Positions 29,901 to 43,600 of a DNA stretch of 64,000 bases are shown one piece after another. The notes beneath the pieces are model-generated. The model was not told the DNA's origin. It made no database searches and was given only the letters and a program-made list of their open reading frames with translations. Positions within the stretch are counted from its first letter, which is position 1, and each line of letters starts with the position of its first letter. The DNA lies in assembly GCA_947561715.1 (NCBI GenBank), contig OX387201.1, forward strand, positions 1,444,001 through 1,508,000. The letters run 5' to 3'. Source of the DNA: Ascidia mentula (lineage: Eukaryota > Chordata > Ascidiacea > Phlebobranchia > Ascidiidae). Both the position numbers and the translations under genes were made by a program.

Positions 29901-32900
29901 AATCATAGAATTTATCAATAACTGACCTATTTGTGTCAAAGTTTTCTGATGACTGATTAAGCGAGTTAACCCCAGATATACCAAGATAGCAGCAAAAACG
30001 TATTATCTGATAATAACTGTTTGTCCAATCTCCTCGCGCACTTGGAAGCACAATAGCAGGTACTCAAAATTAAATATTTGTTTTCGAAACACATGGTCCT
30101 TTTCTCAAAACCAAATCTAGCGATTTTCCCGACTGTGTTTGAACCAACTGCGAGCGCCACATGCAATACCAAAATACGAACCCTTCACAGCTTGCATTGA
30201 ATTTACACTATACACATTAAATTTAACTGTACAATAAATCACACTTCACTTGTACAGAAAACAAATAGCAACTGAGGGCCATACAGCACTGGTAAGAAAG
30301 TAGGACAGGCGGGTCGTATATATGGTGGCAGTAAGAATAACATGCTGTTACAAAACCTACATCGGCTAAATCCCTCGTGGTACGAAGTATGCACAACACA
30401 TGCCATTTGCTATCACCTTTGGGAATTGGCGGAGGTCGCTGTACATATAACAGTCCACTGTCTTCGGTTCTACGAGTTATTTTTAGATGTTCATAACACA
30501 TACAGTGTATGATCATCACAACAAAAATGTGCTTGAGCAGCTTTTGGAGCAAAATAACTTATTTTTATTGACATAAAAGTCTGTTATGCCGGGAAAATGC
30601 TTTGGCTCAGGCAAAGAAAGGAAATACTTAAAGCGGGTTGGATCGATTCAAAAACAATTTCAAGCGTGATAAAAACACTAATGTTCCGCTTTTATTTCCC
30701 TTACTTGGTGATTTTAATTGCTGTAAGTGAACCGACTATTAAGGCGATCCCACGGTACGGGGAATGGGATTAAAGACACGATGTGACCAAAATGGTCATA
30801 CGTGTAATTAAACACAGTCTGGTGGTGTTATGGACAACAGTGCGGGGACTCTGGATAAGTTTAATCCATGTGTCATCTGAGAATGGTAGTTTGCTTGATA
30901 ATAATTAGAGTAGGTGTCATAACTTTATGTTCGATAAAGTGCGAACATATTTATAAAGTTCTTGTACGCAGGTTGTCGCATAAACGTACACAATTGCATC
31001 GTTTCAGTATTGGAAAGTTTTAAAATACCTTTTAGAACTTTCAGACTTTTGGCAGTTGTGTTGAAGAAATCCTGGCTTCTATCACTTCCGCGTGCCTAGC
31101 ACGTTTTTTTACCACCATTGCAAACGCACTAACATTTTCAAAATGGAACAAAACAAAATCCATGAAATGTCCAACGACATGTCACGTGGTTACCTGGAAA
31201 GGTCGGGTGGGCGGAGCCGCCATATGTCACAATTGCACCTTGTGTCGTCATAATTTGAGGATGAATCGGTTAGGCGATGGGCGCGAACTGTTAATCACCA
31301 CAAGACTGAAGCAACTTTCAACCTGGTATCCTTTCCATTCATAAATATCGTGTGTGAGGTAAATCGGACACACAGTTTCTCCACAGTTAGTACGTACCAT
31401 CACTTACAAATATATCATTTCAAGCGGTAAGATTAAAGGCGGGCTCCAAGATGTCTGGGGTTGTAAACCAATGAAGCTACATAACCATAACAACATTTCT
31501 ATCGAGATGAACAAATATTTATCTCCGTGGCCTAAGCAGAGGCGTAATCCTGTTTGACGTCAAATCTGGCGACGACATCTGGCGAAATGTCTTAATTACT
31601 TCAGTGTTGGTGCAACAGTAGAAACGGTTGCAACCATGCAGAACGACCGGAAATCGATATTTACGAAAATTGCAGGTCATCCGAGTACAAGGAAACGAAG
31701 GCCACGCAAAGGTAAACACGTATGAAGTTATTGGGGTATTGAGGGTTTCACACTTATCGCTTAACAATCTTTACAATTCGAATAAGTTCACGCTTATATT
31801 CCAACGGAAATACATGAGAATATATTGCAACGTTTCGCATAAGTCGTACAGCAGCAAGCTGCAAATGCACTTTTATAGAAGTTGTACGGTAGCGTTATGG
31901 TACCCAAATGCGTGTACAGGTCTACCTCATCTAAACAGCAAAAAAACAAATCACAAAAATTTCGTTGTGTGACGTCCACAATAAACACGAGCCTTCGACT
32001 AAATGATCCTCAATCGATAACACAGACCAAGTTGTCGCCTAACTGCCTACAGTCAACACATATGCGTGGAGGCGAGAGACTGGTTATGGTTGTTATGTGC
32101 AAGCATGGCGTCATTTTCCACAGACTGTTCTACTTCCGCGTTACGTGCAACACATCACTGAGTGTGTGCGGATCTGTGTGTTGTTATGCAAAAAAAACCT
32201 GCATAAGATAAAGGGGTTTATTAAAAGTCAGGGGAATGTTTGCATGTGGCATGTTTTAACAATGCCGGCCAGACTAAGTTTTTAGACGGCTGTGCAGTAT
32301 GAAAATAAGCCTTCAACGATTCAAGAATGGTTGTAGCAAAATGTAAATTGTTTCGCCCTGCCCTGTAATAATTTAACAAACGTTACAACACTTAAGCTAT
32401 GATACAAAAATATTAATTAAAAACAAAATCTGGTGATTGGGACCGAAGTATTGACAACTAGCAGATCTCGACAAATCTGGTCCGTAATAACGAACAACTA
32501 CACAAATAGTTTGAGGTCAGTGGTTAACGTATCCGCAAACCTCATTGAGCTGGAAGTTTACAATAAATAAACTTTGTTACCACATTGTCACGGTCTTCTG
32601 CCACCCGCTATGAAAACGTTTTTGGGGTGCGTTCCGTTTCCTAATCCAATCAACACCCTACAAAGATTGGTTTATTCGGAACAGCGGCGCTTGTTAATTG
32701 CGCCAAACTACAAACGGATACGTTATTACGTCACAATTCCAAAACGCCTAATTGGCAACGTTAATTGCCGGCACGCACATTCATTAAGCTGTAATAAACC
32801 GCAGCGGAAACGTCTTTTGATACGTCACAAAGGAAGTGCAGCAAAGCGAGTGGCGCGCAACAATCATGGAAGGAAGTTTCGGTGAATTTAGGCGCTCACC

Positions 32901-33164
32901 AAACATGGGCTTTTGTGACGCAACAATACATTCACGGGCAGCAGTTCGCAGCAACTCATTTGGCTCGAGGTCATTTACACAATTAAAAAGCTCACGTTTC
33001 CCCAGAGCGCTTGTCAAGCGACCAATACCTACACCACAGCGGAAGAGTTCGTACCCAACTAAGACAGTGGGGCGTGTGACAATTTTACCGGTCATCTTTA
33101 TAAGGAGTTACCCTTGTCAGTGCTTGTGGACGAAAACCAGCATGTAAAAATAATTCGACCCTGA

Positions 33165-33178
33165 TTTAGGCCTGAAAG
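33165..33178 (+). other. End of a possible 5' untranslated exon of the UPF0449 gene (strong splice donor)
   Basis: GAAAG|GTAAGT at 33178/33179 is a consensus donor with no coding frame leading into it. The UPF0449 coding exon at 34659 is preceded by an acceptor-like GTGTCGCGCAG ending at 34641. Together they suggest a 1.46-kb intron in the 5' untranslated region. The same acceptor could instead take a spliced leader, as is common in ascidians. Confidence 0.3.
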
Positions 33179-33213
33179 GTAAGTAACCTTCGACACCAGA
33201 ATACTCTCACTCA

Positions 33214-33276
33214 TTCATTGGCACTGATCCCTGTGATGGGAAGCTGTTGGCCTCCTTTTGGTAAGAAGCCAATGAA
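33214..33276. repeat. Small inverted repeat
   Basis: TTCATTGGC (33214-33222) and its exact reverse complement GCCAATGAA (33268-33276) enclose a 45-base loop just after the strong donor. The right arm is also part of the local palindrome GCCAATGAATTGGC. Its function, if any, is unknown; it may be part of a dispersed repeat or a structured RNA. Confidence 0.3.
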
Positions 33277-34658
33277 TTGGCATGGGAAAGACAAGATTCT
33301 CACACAAGTGAAAAGCTTTTTATAATAGAGTGATTTTCCTCATATGATACCATGATACAATAACATTGTTAAAATAACAAAAACATATTGGCATAACACT
33401 AACTAACAAACCTTTAAAATAGAGTTTGATACGCTTACAGAATCTTATGAAAGGAAAATATTCAAATCAAAAACAAACTTAATTTTTTTTTAAATTGTGA
33501 CAATTTGTATGATGAGTAAACAAACCACAACATAAATTGTTGATAAAAGCACGAAAAAAGGTCAAAGTGAAGAATTTTGTCACCCATAATCTCAACATAG
33601 TGATTATATTGTGATTACCCAAGTGCACCATTTTATTTGTGTATTTCTCACACAACAAGCTTTAGTAATTAAAGTTTACAAGTTTTACAAACCCATGGGA
33701 CAACAGGTTGAAAACAGACACAAGGTCAAACAAGGACAACCAACAAACATGCAGCTGAAGGCATTTTAAGCAGCATAGTTTCTCTTCATTGACAACTGAC
33801 AGTTGATACATAAAAGCAAATTGTAAAAAAAGACCTTCAGCTAAAAGTGTATCTTTGCACAAGAAGTTGTATTACAAATGTTACTGGAGTTATGATGAAC
33901 TTTCAAATACTGAATGGTCAGTAGGGTTTGTTGGAACTGTTTTTTGCGTCCCGTATTGTTTATATCTGAAATACACTTTTGATTTCTGTACAATAGGAAC
34001 CAACCGTACTATAATTTTGTTAGTTTAGAATACTCATACTAACCATCTTACTACTATTGTTTGTACATACGTACTGAGCAGTGAGCAACAGCAAAACTAA
34101 TGCACTTATTTTTATAATATGCGACAAATGTGCTTCACATTCGCCACTTCTTGCAAAGTACATTATTCCGATATGCTCCGCGCACGCGCCACAAAAGCAA
34201 ACACATCACAACAAAATCTCTTGAAAGTTTTTCATTCCAACATTTTTTTGTTTTCATATAACGTGCGTGCGCTCCTAGCGGGAATTTTTCTTTACAACAA
34301 TGTCAACAAATATACTCTAACAAAAGCAGCAAAGCAATTTCAATTTTTCATTAAAAGTGTATAATATGAAAAACTATGCGAAAAAAATGAACTCAAGAAA
34401 TAAAATAGAAGTTTGGCGCCCAGTAATAATTAAGGGCAGTAACTTTTCTGTGTAAGTTGCACCCGGTTGCACATTGCTTTTTTTTAGAAAACATGAATTT
34501 CCTTTTATGTATAAGGACAAACAAATAGCTGTCAAAATCCTGATGTTTTTTTACACATTTGACAAGGTAGAGTAATTTGCACAGAAATCACAGTTTTAAA
34601 ATCCCCCAATGGCAAACTTGTTGATTATACGTGTCGCGCAGGAACAACAAAAGCAAAA

Positions 34659-35447
34659 ATGTTCAAAAAAAAGAAGACAACAAAACCGTCAATAATTCCC
34701 CTTCGCCCCTCACCCCCAACGGACGAAGAGATAATTCGTGATATATGCGGTGCACCAGACGATGATGTCGTTTTTACAACTCCATTGAATGATGACGGTT
34801 TGTTAACAACATAGTCTTGGTATTTATTGCTTTACATCTGATTTTGGGTGATGGTTTGCTTAACTGCACATTCTATCCCTGGACAAGAGACTTTCTTTGG
34901 CATGTTTCAAGAATTTCAAATGCTAGAGCCAAAGAAAACCTTTTGGCCATGACACGCTTTTGTCACAAATAAAAATTTAATGATTTTGCAGATGAATTTT
35001 ACGATGCTGATTCTGCGGAATTGTGGGATAGTGACCTTGAGTTTGAGGATGCCCTTGAGGAAACTGAAGAAAATGTCCAGAGAAGATTTGAAAAGGTTAA
35101 ACTGTATTTTATTTGTTGGGTTACAACATGTTTTTGACATAATAATTTGAGGCTTGTGTTATATCTTTCTTTATTTGCAAATGTATTTTGGTCAAGTTGA
35201 ATTACTGTTAGCTGTTATGTGTGGAAGTGCTTGTGATGTAATGTTGTGTTGTCAACGCTAGAATGTTTTTCAGATTTGCAAGTTTGTTGAAACAAACAAG
35301 GTATTGCTGGAGAAACAAGAACAAATGCGAAATGCTTGTCTACACTTAAAAGAAACTTGCAATGAAATTAATAGAAATACTACAGAACTAGAGCATAAAC
35401 TAAAGGACCAAAAGGAAGACATGGATATTAATGATGAAACTACATGA
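34659..35447 (+). CDS. C19orf25: UPF0449 family protein (C19orf25 homologue), 3 exons
   Basis: A small conserved metazoan protein of unknown function. Exons 34659-34797, 34992-35095 and 35274-35447 join in frame to 138 aa, close to human C19orf25 (about 118). The N-terminus has the family signature: a basic start followed by 'LRPSPPTDEEIIRDICGAP..D.VF', matching the vertebrate 'LPTRPAPPT..I..D..GAP..DPVF' pattern. The middle is acidic (DDDEFYDADS..) and the C-terminal third is a heptad-rich coiled coil (residues about 80-130). The next gene, on the minus strand, is convergent. An AATAAA 130 bases after the stop supports the 3' end. The match is by eye from family knowledge. Confidence 0.85.
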
Positions 35448-35576
35448 CCAGAGGACGATGTTGCATATGTAAAACACAGATTCATGCCTGATGGTGAATT
35501 ATTATGGTTTTATCTTCTACTTTTATGCATTAAATGTGCTGCATGGAAATGTTTTTCTGATCATTTTGTTGCAGAG

Positions 35577-35582
35577 AATAAA
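35577..35582 (+). terminator. Polyadenylation signal AATAAA of the UPF0449 gene
   Basis: First plus-strand AATAAA downstream of the stop codon at 35447, at a normal distance of about 130 bases. Position is the only evidence. Confidence 0.45.
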
Positions 35583-37657
35583 GTAAGTTTTGACTTTGTT
35601 GTTTTGTGCAAAGGCTTGAAAATGGTGTGGACATAAGATAGTTTTCAGACATTTGTACACTTCAAAAACTTGTAAATGTTTTCATTTTCATGAAACCACA
35701 GCATTTATGAGGAAATCAAAATTACAGTGTGGAATACAACAGTACAAAATTTATATGCCATGATGAAATGCTGTTCATAGCTTGTAAACAGCACATGTTC
35801 CTCAACAATTTTTCTTAAAGCTTGTTTAAAATGATCAATTCTGTAGCTATCTAGTATTCTGCCCAAGACTGAGAAACTGCTGTGTCCTAATATACAAGTA
35901 ATGTTGTCCAGTGACATTTATTGTGTTAATTAGCAGCCTTTGTACAAATGCACCAACAATGTAAAAAATAATTGAGTATGGCAGTTTTCGCAAAAACATC
36001 CACTTTTAACACAATTTTCCAACATTTATGTTTGACAAAAACCTAAATAATTTTAGCCATAAGTTTTATTTAAAAAAAAAACAGTAAATTCAGAAAAATG
36101 TATTTTGAAATAGGAAATACAGCACCAAGTTTGCAGTTGAATCAAGCAATGAAATACATGACATCTTAACCACAAATGCATGGAATAGTACCATATCAAC
36201 ATGTTTAACAATGTTATATTCTAAAGGATATAAATTGTCACAATGCCAATTGTTGGTAAAAGTTGCATCACAATACAAGTTCACACAATGCAGGTATAAA
36301 AAATATGTTCACAATTTCATCAGAATTAACACTACACAATAATACGATGATTAAACTGGGTGCAGAGAAAAGTACAAACAAACCATTAAGTCAATAATAA
36401 TTACATTATAGCTGGTTTTATAAAACATAATGGTGAACTTGATACAAAACGTGGAATATAAAAAGCAGCTCAATAAAATTTAGACAGCTTCTTGCATCCT
36501 GCATTAAAACCTGCCGACAAAAAAAATTCATCAACTTTTATGTAATTGTAACTATGATTGTCTAAGTCCCATGCTGCAGTGGTAAATTAAAATGTATCCG
36601 AAACAAACAACATTGAAAAATTACAAAGGAACCCACCATTGGAAGCTTTACAAGTCTTAAAGTGTTGCTGAATTAACAGTATCATTGTTAATTCATATGT
36701 TAGTCGTAGCACAATATGGGTGATTTATATTGAAAGCAAACTCTTAGACAGATAACAACACACATTGCACATAAGCCACAATACAACACTAACTATGTTT
36801 TGAAAGCAATGCAAGTACCTTGCCGTAAGTGACGAAGGCCCACGTCATATCTTGCCGTATCTGTCAGTATAACAGACTTATAGTATATCACAGCAATCTA
36901 GGTATATGTAAATGAACATGCTTATTGCTCATGCATTGCAAACACATACATCAGACTTCTTTATATCTATAATATGTGTGTGTTTATTGTATTGCCATAT
37001 TACTATGTGTGCATTCCTTGCAACTGTTTCTAACATGCTTACTACAATAAATTTGCGTTCCAAAAAAACTTAGTTCTTAGTTGTGTAGAACTTAATCAGA
37101 TGACCATTAATGTACATAACATTGCAAGCATATTGAATTCACCCTGGTTTTAATCTATTTCCTCCGCAATCGACAACAATCATTTCCCAAACAATACATA
37201 TCATAACAATATGAACTTTTTTAAGGTTTTGTGGTATTATACATTTTATGGTTCTACCATAACTGTGGACAAACAATTAGGCAGTTTCCTACAGACAGAG
37301 GAAAAGGAATTATATCAAGTCCCCAAAAAACATTTGATTTACATCAATAACTAAACAAACTATGAAGAAAAAGACATATGAAGAAAGTGCATAAAATAAC
37401 ATTCTGTAAAGCAGTGTTGCTTAACTTTTTAATGCCCATCAGCAAGATATCTGACACCACTAATTGACTACTGGATTGTTAACATTGGGTTTATTTCCAG
37501 AGAATAACAAACAAGGCTCATTAGGAACAACTGATATAAATTAAAACTTATAATCACAATCAAATTTTTATGTGGACAAAGAACGTTGAGTGGTTAGTGA
37601 AGGAAAATGTCACAAGCAAAAGGTGAAGCCGCACTCTCACAATATCAGTAGCATGCA
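35583..37657. other. AT-rich intergenic stretch
   Basis: About 2.1 kb between the convergent UPF0449 gene and the large minus-strand gene. No exon is seen. A minus-strand AATAAA (TTTATT at 37490-37495) about 165 bases past the stop of the large gene is a candidate polyadenylation signal. Near 37412 CAGTGTTGCTTAACTTTTTAA resembles a hAT-type terminus without partner. Confidence 0.45.
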
Positions 37658-40600
37658 TTACTTGCTTACAACATAATTCACCGACCTTCTTTGTGCAGCT
37701 TTTCGATTTTTCTCTTGTAGATTTCTCATCCAATCTTCATTCTTACCAGGTGGGTGTCGTGTGGGCGGGGGTTTGTTTTTCTGCATTAACTTGGCTGGGA
37801 ACATCTGATTTCGCTGGGGCTGAAATTTAGTTTACATTGAAATGTGGCAATTAATTTGATCAGCAGGAACCTGAAGGCAGTTAGCTTGGCTATATAACAC
37901 ATAACAGTGCAGGAGGTAATATTTCTAATGGTTTAATTGCAGAATTGTTGTCCGATTTTAATCAAAAGACCGAACTTGCAACATTTTAACAATTCGTAAC
38001 TATTCATTTATTCAGTTTTAATACAAATTTTATCAATATTGGATATGCTTCAATATTTACCGCTTGTAAACTTACTTGTTCAAAATCACTGTTGTATGAG
38101 GTAGCTTTTTTTACATCTCGTTCATATTCATTGATGTCAAACTCTTTTCTGAAGGCAATCAAGGCATTAGTTGTCATGAAGAATTGCAATTAACACACAA
38201 ACAAACTATTTAACAATACCAAAAACAGACAGACTTTATGCATTATTGGAATAAAAACAACAGAAGAAAACAACAAAACTGGAACCAGAGTTCATCAAAA
38301 AGGAGCTAAGTTGAAGTTTAAAACAACATTCAACCATTTTTAAAAAATACCCATGGTTTGAATCCACTTGTTGCCAATAAGATACATTAAGTTGCTTGTA
38401 CACTAAACACATACTTCTGCCATCTGGGGTCGTTCACCCACGCTCTCCTGTGTACAGGGGGATCGTCATGGTTATTCCTCCTCCTCCGATATTGTTCCAC
38501 CCATTCTGGTTCATCGCTTCCTCCACGATGATGGTGGGAACTTCTGTAAGAGGGATCGTCTCTACCGTGCTTGTACGGACTCACTTGCTGATTATACCTG
38601 GGATAAGGGGAGGTTTTACTTTGTATATAATTAGAATCAGGGGTTGATGAATGGTTTATGTTACCATTGAGCTTTAACTCTCTAGTTGGAAATATACAGT
38701 TTGGCAAAGTTTTGCAATGACAAAGTACCAATCTGGTTTAACTATTATAAAATTAGGTGCAAAAGGAGTTAACTAGTCCCAATAGAAAAGTCAAAGCTAA
38801 TATACTAATCATGTTAAAGCAGATGTTTCAAACACCACTGTGTTCATTATTATAAAGTTCTTTGTCAAGAAAAATCAATTAACTTGAACTAGAATAACAA
38901 TTGCAAAATGTACAATAAAACTGTTACCTTTCTGACTTCCTGGATCTTTGTTCGCGATCTAGATCTCTATCACGTGAATGGTCACGACCCCTCCTGTCAG
39001 GACTTGTGATTCTTTCCCGTGATCTGGACCTGCCTCTTCTTCGATCATGGCTTTCTAGTCTTTCCCGTGATCGGGATCTTCCACGGTGACGGTTTGGACT
39101 TAAATCACGATCACGTGAGCGGGATCTTGCCCTTGATCGACCTCTGTCCTTCTGGCTTCTATAAACAATAAAACAAAATAGTAAAACAAAAAAATAAATG
39201 AATAAAAGAAGAAAATAAATGTTGTTATATCACATTTTCTGTAAAATCACACACATATTTAGTATTGTAAACATGTTATTTTTAATGTTTTTGTTTTTCT
39301 GCTAACCTTCCTCTACGATCGGAACTACTGTCGCTATCTCTTCTTCCTGTGATTGTTGAGGATGATTTTACCGATGTACGATTACTTCTCTCATCTGGAG
39401 AATGTCTGTTATGAAATATTATTAAAGATTTTTATATATGTGTTGATCACTGGGGAAAAGATGGCCTGTAAATATTTGTCAATGTGTTTGCAACTTCACA
39501 ATGTTAAAATAAGCTATGTCGACCTTCTTCAGGACAAAGTTTGAAAAATCATTTACTTTAACCAAAAACGTTTTTTCATAAATTTAACAGTGGAACACTT
39601 CACAAACCTGTCGTAATGCTTTGGTTTGCTGCGATTATAGATGTCCTTATTTTCATCATAGGCCGAGTTCTTTGTTATCTTGCTTGCGTTTTTGTCGGCG
39701 ACAGTTTCTGGTTTTCGGGTTGGGGACTTCACCGGCGATGGATTTCTCTTTTGTTGAAATGCTGAGATTGCTTTCAGAGCTTTGTCTTGTTTTTTGGCAG
39801 CGTTTCGAAGTGCACTCTCTCGAGCTGTTTTGAACTGATCGAGTAGATCTACAAGACGGAAAACAAGATTTGCGAACAATAATTACAGAAAACTGCATTT
39901 GTTGTGACATCCGAGTGGTTTAAAAATAGGTGTTCTGTAAAATTATGTGTAAAATAACAACTATAGTTGTGTGACAAAATAAAATTTGTACGTTACCCTC
40001 TAAGTGGCACAAGCAATATGTGTTTTAACATGCAATATATCAATAGAAAAACCATGCAATATTGGCAATCGAACCTGATCCTATGTTGCCTTTGGGTTTC
40101 CCAGTATTTCCAAACCCTTACCAGGAAAAATAAAAAAAAAAGATGAACAGAAATTATCATTGAAAGTATCAGGTTTTCAAAAAAATGGGAAGTTATAAGT
40201 GGCATTAGACATAAATACTCGAAACAGGCAACTGAGCAATTCATGCAATCTACAACAATTTACTTTTAATTCTGTGGCTATATACAACCAGTCTACACAC
40301 AAAAATGCACCCAAAACCCTGTTAATCATCAAGTTAACCAAGATGGAGTTACATATTTTACACGGGCAGTTATAGTGGTCATCATGAAATGTTATAACTT
40401 GTAGATTATTAACAGATGAACAATTAATTTAACAACATCACTTTCCATATTATACTCAGGGCTAATTAGGGGCAGCATCTTTGTGCTTTTCAAACTTCCA
40501 TGAGACATTCCTGCGGTGCAAACAGAGCATGCTGCTTACTAACCACCTAAACATTATCATCGCTACCAACCTGTGTATGTGGGAGGCCTTTTCTTGTCGC

Positions 40601-43600
40601 CTTCTACTGGCTCTTTCAAATCGGGAAGTGGATGAGCCGTGGGTCGTTTGGAAGTTTCCGGGCTTGGAACTTTGAAGATGAGTTTGCTGTTAACTTTTTC
40701 ATCACTTGCTTTCTTCTGTCTTGAATCTCCACCTGCGAGTAATCATGATTTATAACATCACAATGGAACAAATCACTTCTATAATATAAAATCATTCTGG
40801 AAAAATATAGATCTGTACCTTTGTGATTATATTAATTATATGTTTGCGTTTTTTTCTGAGCACAAACTACAAAAATATCTTCAAAGTAAAAGTTCTTTGC
40901 GATGCCCAATAACATCTTAACTTAACCTTTGAAAGTTAAATTTTTTTGTGAAAAAAACATTTAAAGTGTTTGACACACTGATATCATAACCATGTGTGTA
41001 CGCTGTTCAAGTTCATGGTTCAAAAACAATGCAAGCCAAACACACAATATTAAATCAGCTACATCTGCAAGAACTTACTAAACAACAAAACATTTGTCTT
41101 GCACAGTTATATACACCATGTGCATGGTGATGAGTTTAAATGTGACATATGTAATTTTCTTATTACTTGGCAGGACTTACTATGGTTGTGATGTTTGTTG
41201 CTGGGCGCTGGTTGAGGTTGGTTGACTTTCAAAGACGATTTGGTTTTCTGAAAATATACTCTGCTTAATCAATAGCTTTGCAATTATTTTTGTTTAAGGC
41301 CATTTGAAATATTAAAATTAAATTGAAATAAGTCTAGTTGTGTTGCTATTTCAAGAAATCTATTTGAACAATTAAATGACTTCAGGCCCTGAATTAGATT
41401 TACTGTGACCTCATATAATTGTAAATGCCTCAGGGTATTTCAAGTATGTCTTCCATACAAATACACAAATATAATTGACATCTGTGTACTCGTAAATGCC
41501 AACACAAAACCATCTTAGTACAGTGTACTCTATACAGAAATAAAATTTGTAATTTATAACATTGAATATAACATAAAAATGGAATTACCACACAAAAGAA
41601 TGGTGTATGTTTTTGGTGGAAAAAATTAGAACCACTTAAAATAAAATGAACATTACTCTACCTGTGGTTTTTCTGGTGATGGTTCTTGGACAGTGATCGG
41701 CGACTCACGAATCTTACGAAGGTCATTTGGGGTCACTTCAATTGCAAAATCTTGAACTTCTGTATCCTCTGAGAATTCAAAAACTATTGTTTAATATGCA
41801 TGCATTTTAACAAATATAATTTTGAAATACTTGGCATGATTTTACTATAAACAGACAGGCATGCCGTAGAAGAGATATTGATAGCAAGCTTTACAATGCC
41901 CATCTTTATTAAATAAGGGTTGGCAAATTTTGGCCCTAAGGCCTGCAAGCCATCCATCCTCAGTCTTGAGGCCTATAATTTGCGCCTGCACTGGGCAAAA
42001 CTATGCTGCTGTAAAGTATGTTTCTTCCAGCACTTGAAAAGCAGCACAACAAAGTCATACAAATAAGCTTGATTTAACAACAACTTTAGCACAAGGCAAT
42101 TCTGTGTGATGTAATTGATCCATATAACCAGACTTTTAATGACAAGAACATGCACATTACCATTGGTCAACAGATTGCTTGAACTGCCCTGTCTGGTTGG
42201 TGGTTTTCTTGTCAACATACGACCAGTTTTGGCTACACGGAGGCGATCTTTTGAATGGTCATGATTAAGTTGATTCTGACTGTCATCGTCATCATCATCT
42301 TGCCACAAACTCGGTTCTGGTTTTGTTGCTGGCAATGGCATTTGCTGCAAAAGACACAAACCGGTGAACTACAAAAAAACAAAGTACAAAAACAGTGCAT
42401 AAAGTGTTTAAAGAATATACCAACTTGATAGTACAAATTAAATCTATTTACCCACCAAATATGTCATAAGTAGTAAAGAAAAGTAGCATGCACATATTTT
42501 CAGTTTTCAAAATCCTATACATGCACCCAACCATTATAAGCTCGAGCAAGACCAATCTTGAACTTTATACAATTCAATCACTGAGAGTTACTTGAGACAA
42601 AGAGCACAAAGCCTCTTGATACTGCAAAAGCTTTTACCCATTAAGGAGTTAGTTCCATTATTCCATTCTTTAAATAAGACATGTAAGTCCAAACGGGCAA
42701 CAAACTGCAGTTGTTGGATTTAAACGATACAAAGTCATGCACACATTTTTATTAGTATGTTAGTGAGATTATCCACAAGTAGTATCACATGTTGTCAGTG
42801 ATTTATACCTTGGCTTGATTTCGTCTCAATGATTGTCGCTTCGGCTTGTTAGGCGGAATTTTATTGACAGGCTGAAACGAACAAGCAAATTATTCCCCCA
42901 ATGCATGCAACTGATTCATTCCTTTTGAAAAGTTTGTTATGGCATTTCATGCAACGACAAAACTTGTCAGGCATGCACAAAGGAAAAAAGGCACTCTACC
43001 AAACAAAAATAACACTCTTCAATAAAAATGCATGACAATTTACTTGTTTCTGTGGTCGACTTGATTCATAGCGATCATCATTTAACCCATCCCCTGGTTG
43101 TCGATCGTAACTAGAAATAATTACAAACATAAATCAAGGTTATTGCATCAAAGCTACATCTTCGACCTATTGAATGATTATAAAAAGCAAGTAGAAGCAA
43201 ATCATTTCTTATTAAAAGCCTAAAAATTCATGCTGATCAAACCTCAGAATACACAGTACAAGGAAAAACCTATGGCTGCTACACAAAACTCATGGTTGAG
43301 TTACTGACCCCTTTTTTGCTCCCACTGGAATATGGCGTTGCTGCATGTCCGGCCGGCGAGCCATTTGTTGGTTCGATCCCCACTGTTTTGGAAGCGTTGG
43401 TTCTGGAGGTGGCGTTGGAGCGTCAACATCTACGCCTTCAGAACTGTCATCATCTTCATCAACAGGATCAAAGGGGTGTCGAGGAACGCTTGTCAAAATG
43501 CGACTGTTGTCTCTTCCTGGGGGTGGTTGTCTTGTCTGGTACTGAGACCGATTTTCCTCCTTCTGACTTTGCTGTGGGATATGTTTGTATGTTTTTGGAG

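Larger units (their letters stand above)
26942..34641. other. 7.7-kb stretch with no supported coding exon
   Basis: I found no exon with homology and no phase-consistent exon chain on either strand. The proximal part (26950-27400) should hold the 5' untranslated region and promoter of ARHGAP39; a minus-strand donor-like GGAGTAAGT lies near 27330 and another (GAGTGTAAGT) near 27170. Open frames of 60-119 codons occur at 28299-28658, 32574-32885, 32836-33147 and 32784-33095 without recognisable content. A TGACGTCA palindrome occurs near 28061 and another near 31556. A strong plus-strand splice donor at 33179 is listed separately. Confidence 0.5.

Noticed and set aside
32784..33147. Two overlapping frames of 103 codons, one on each strand
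   Set aside because: Neither has recognisable content; mutual overlap on opposite strands is expected by chance in this less AT-rich patch.
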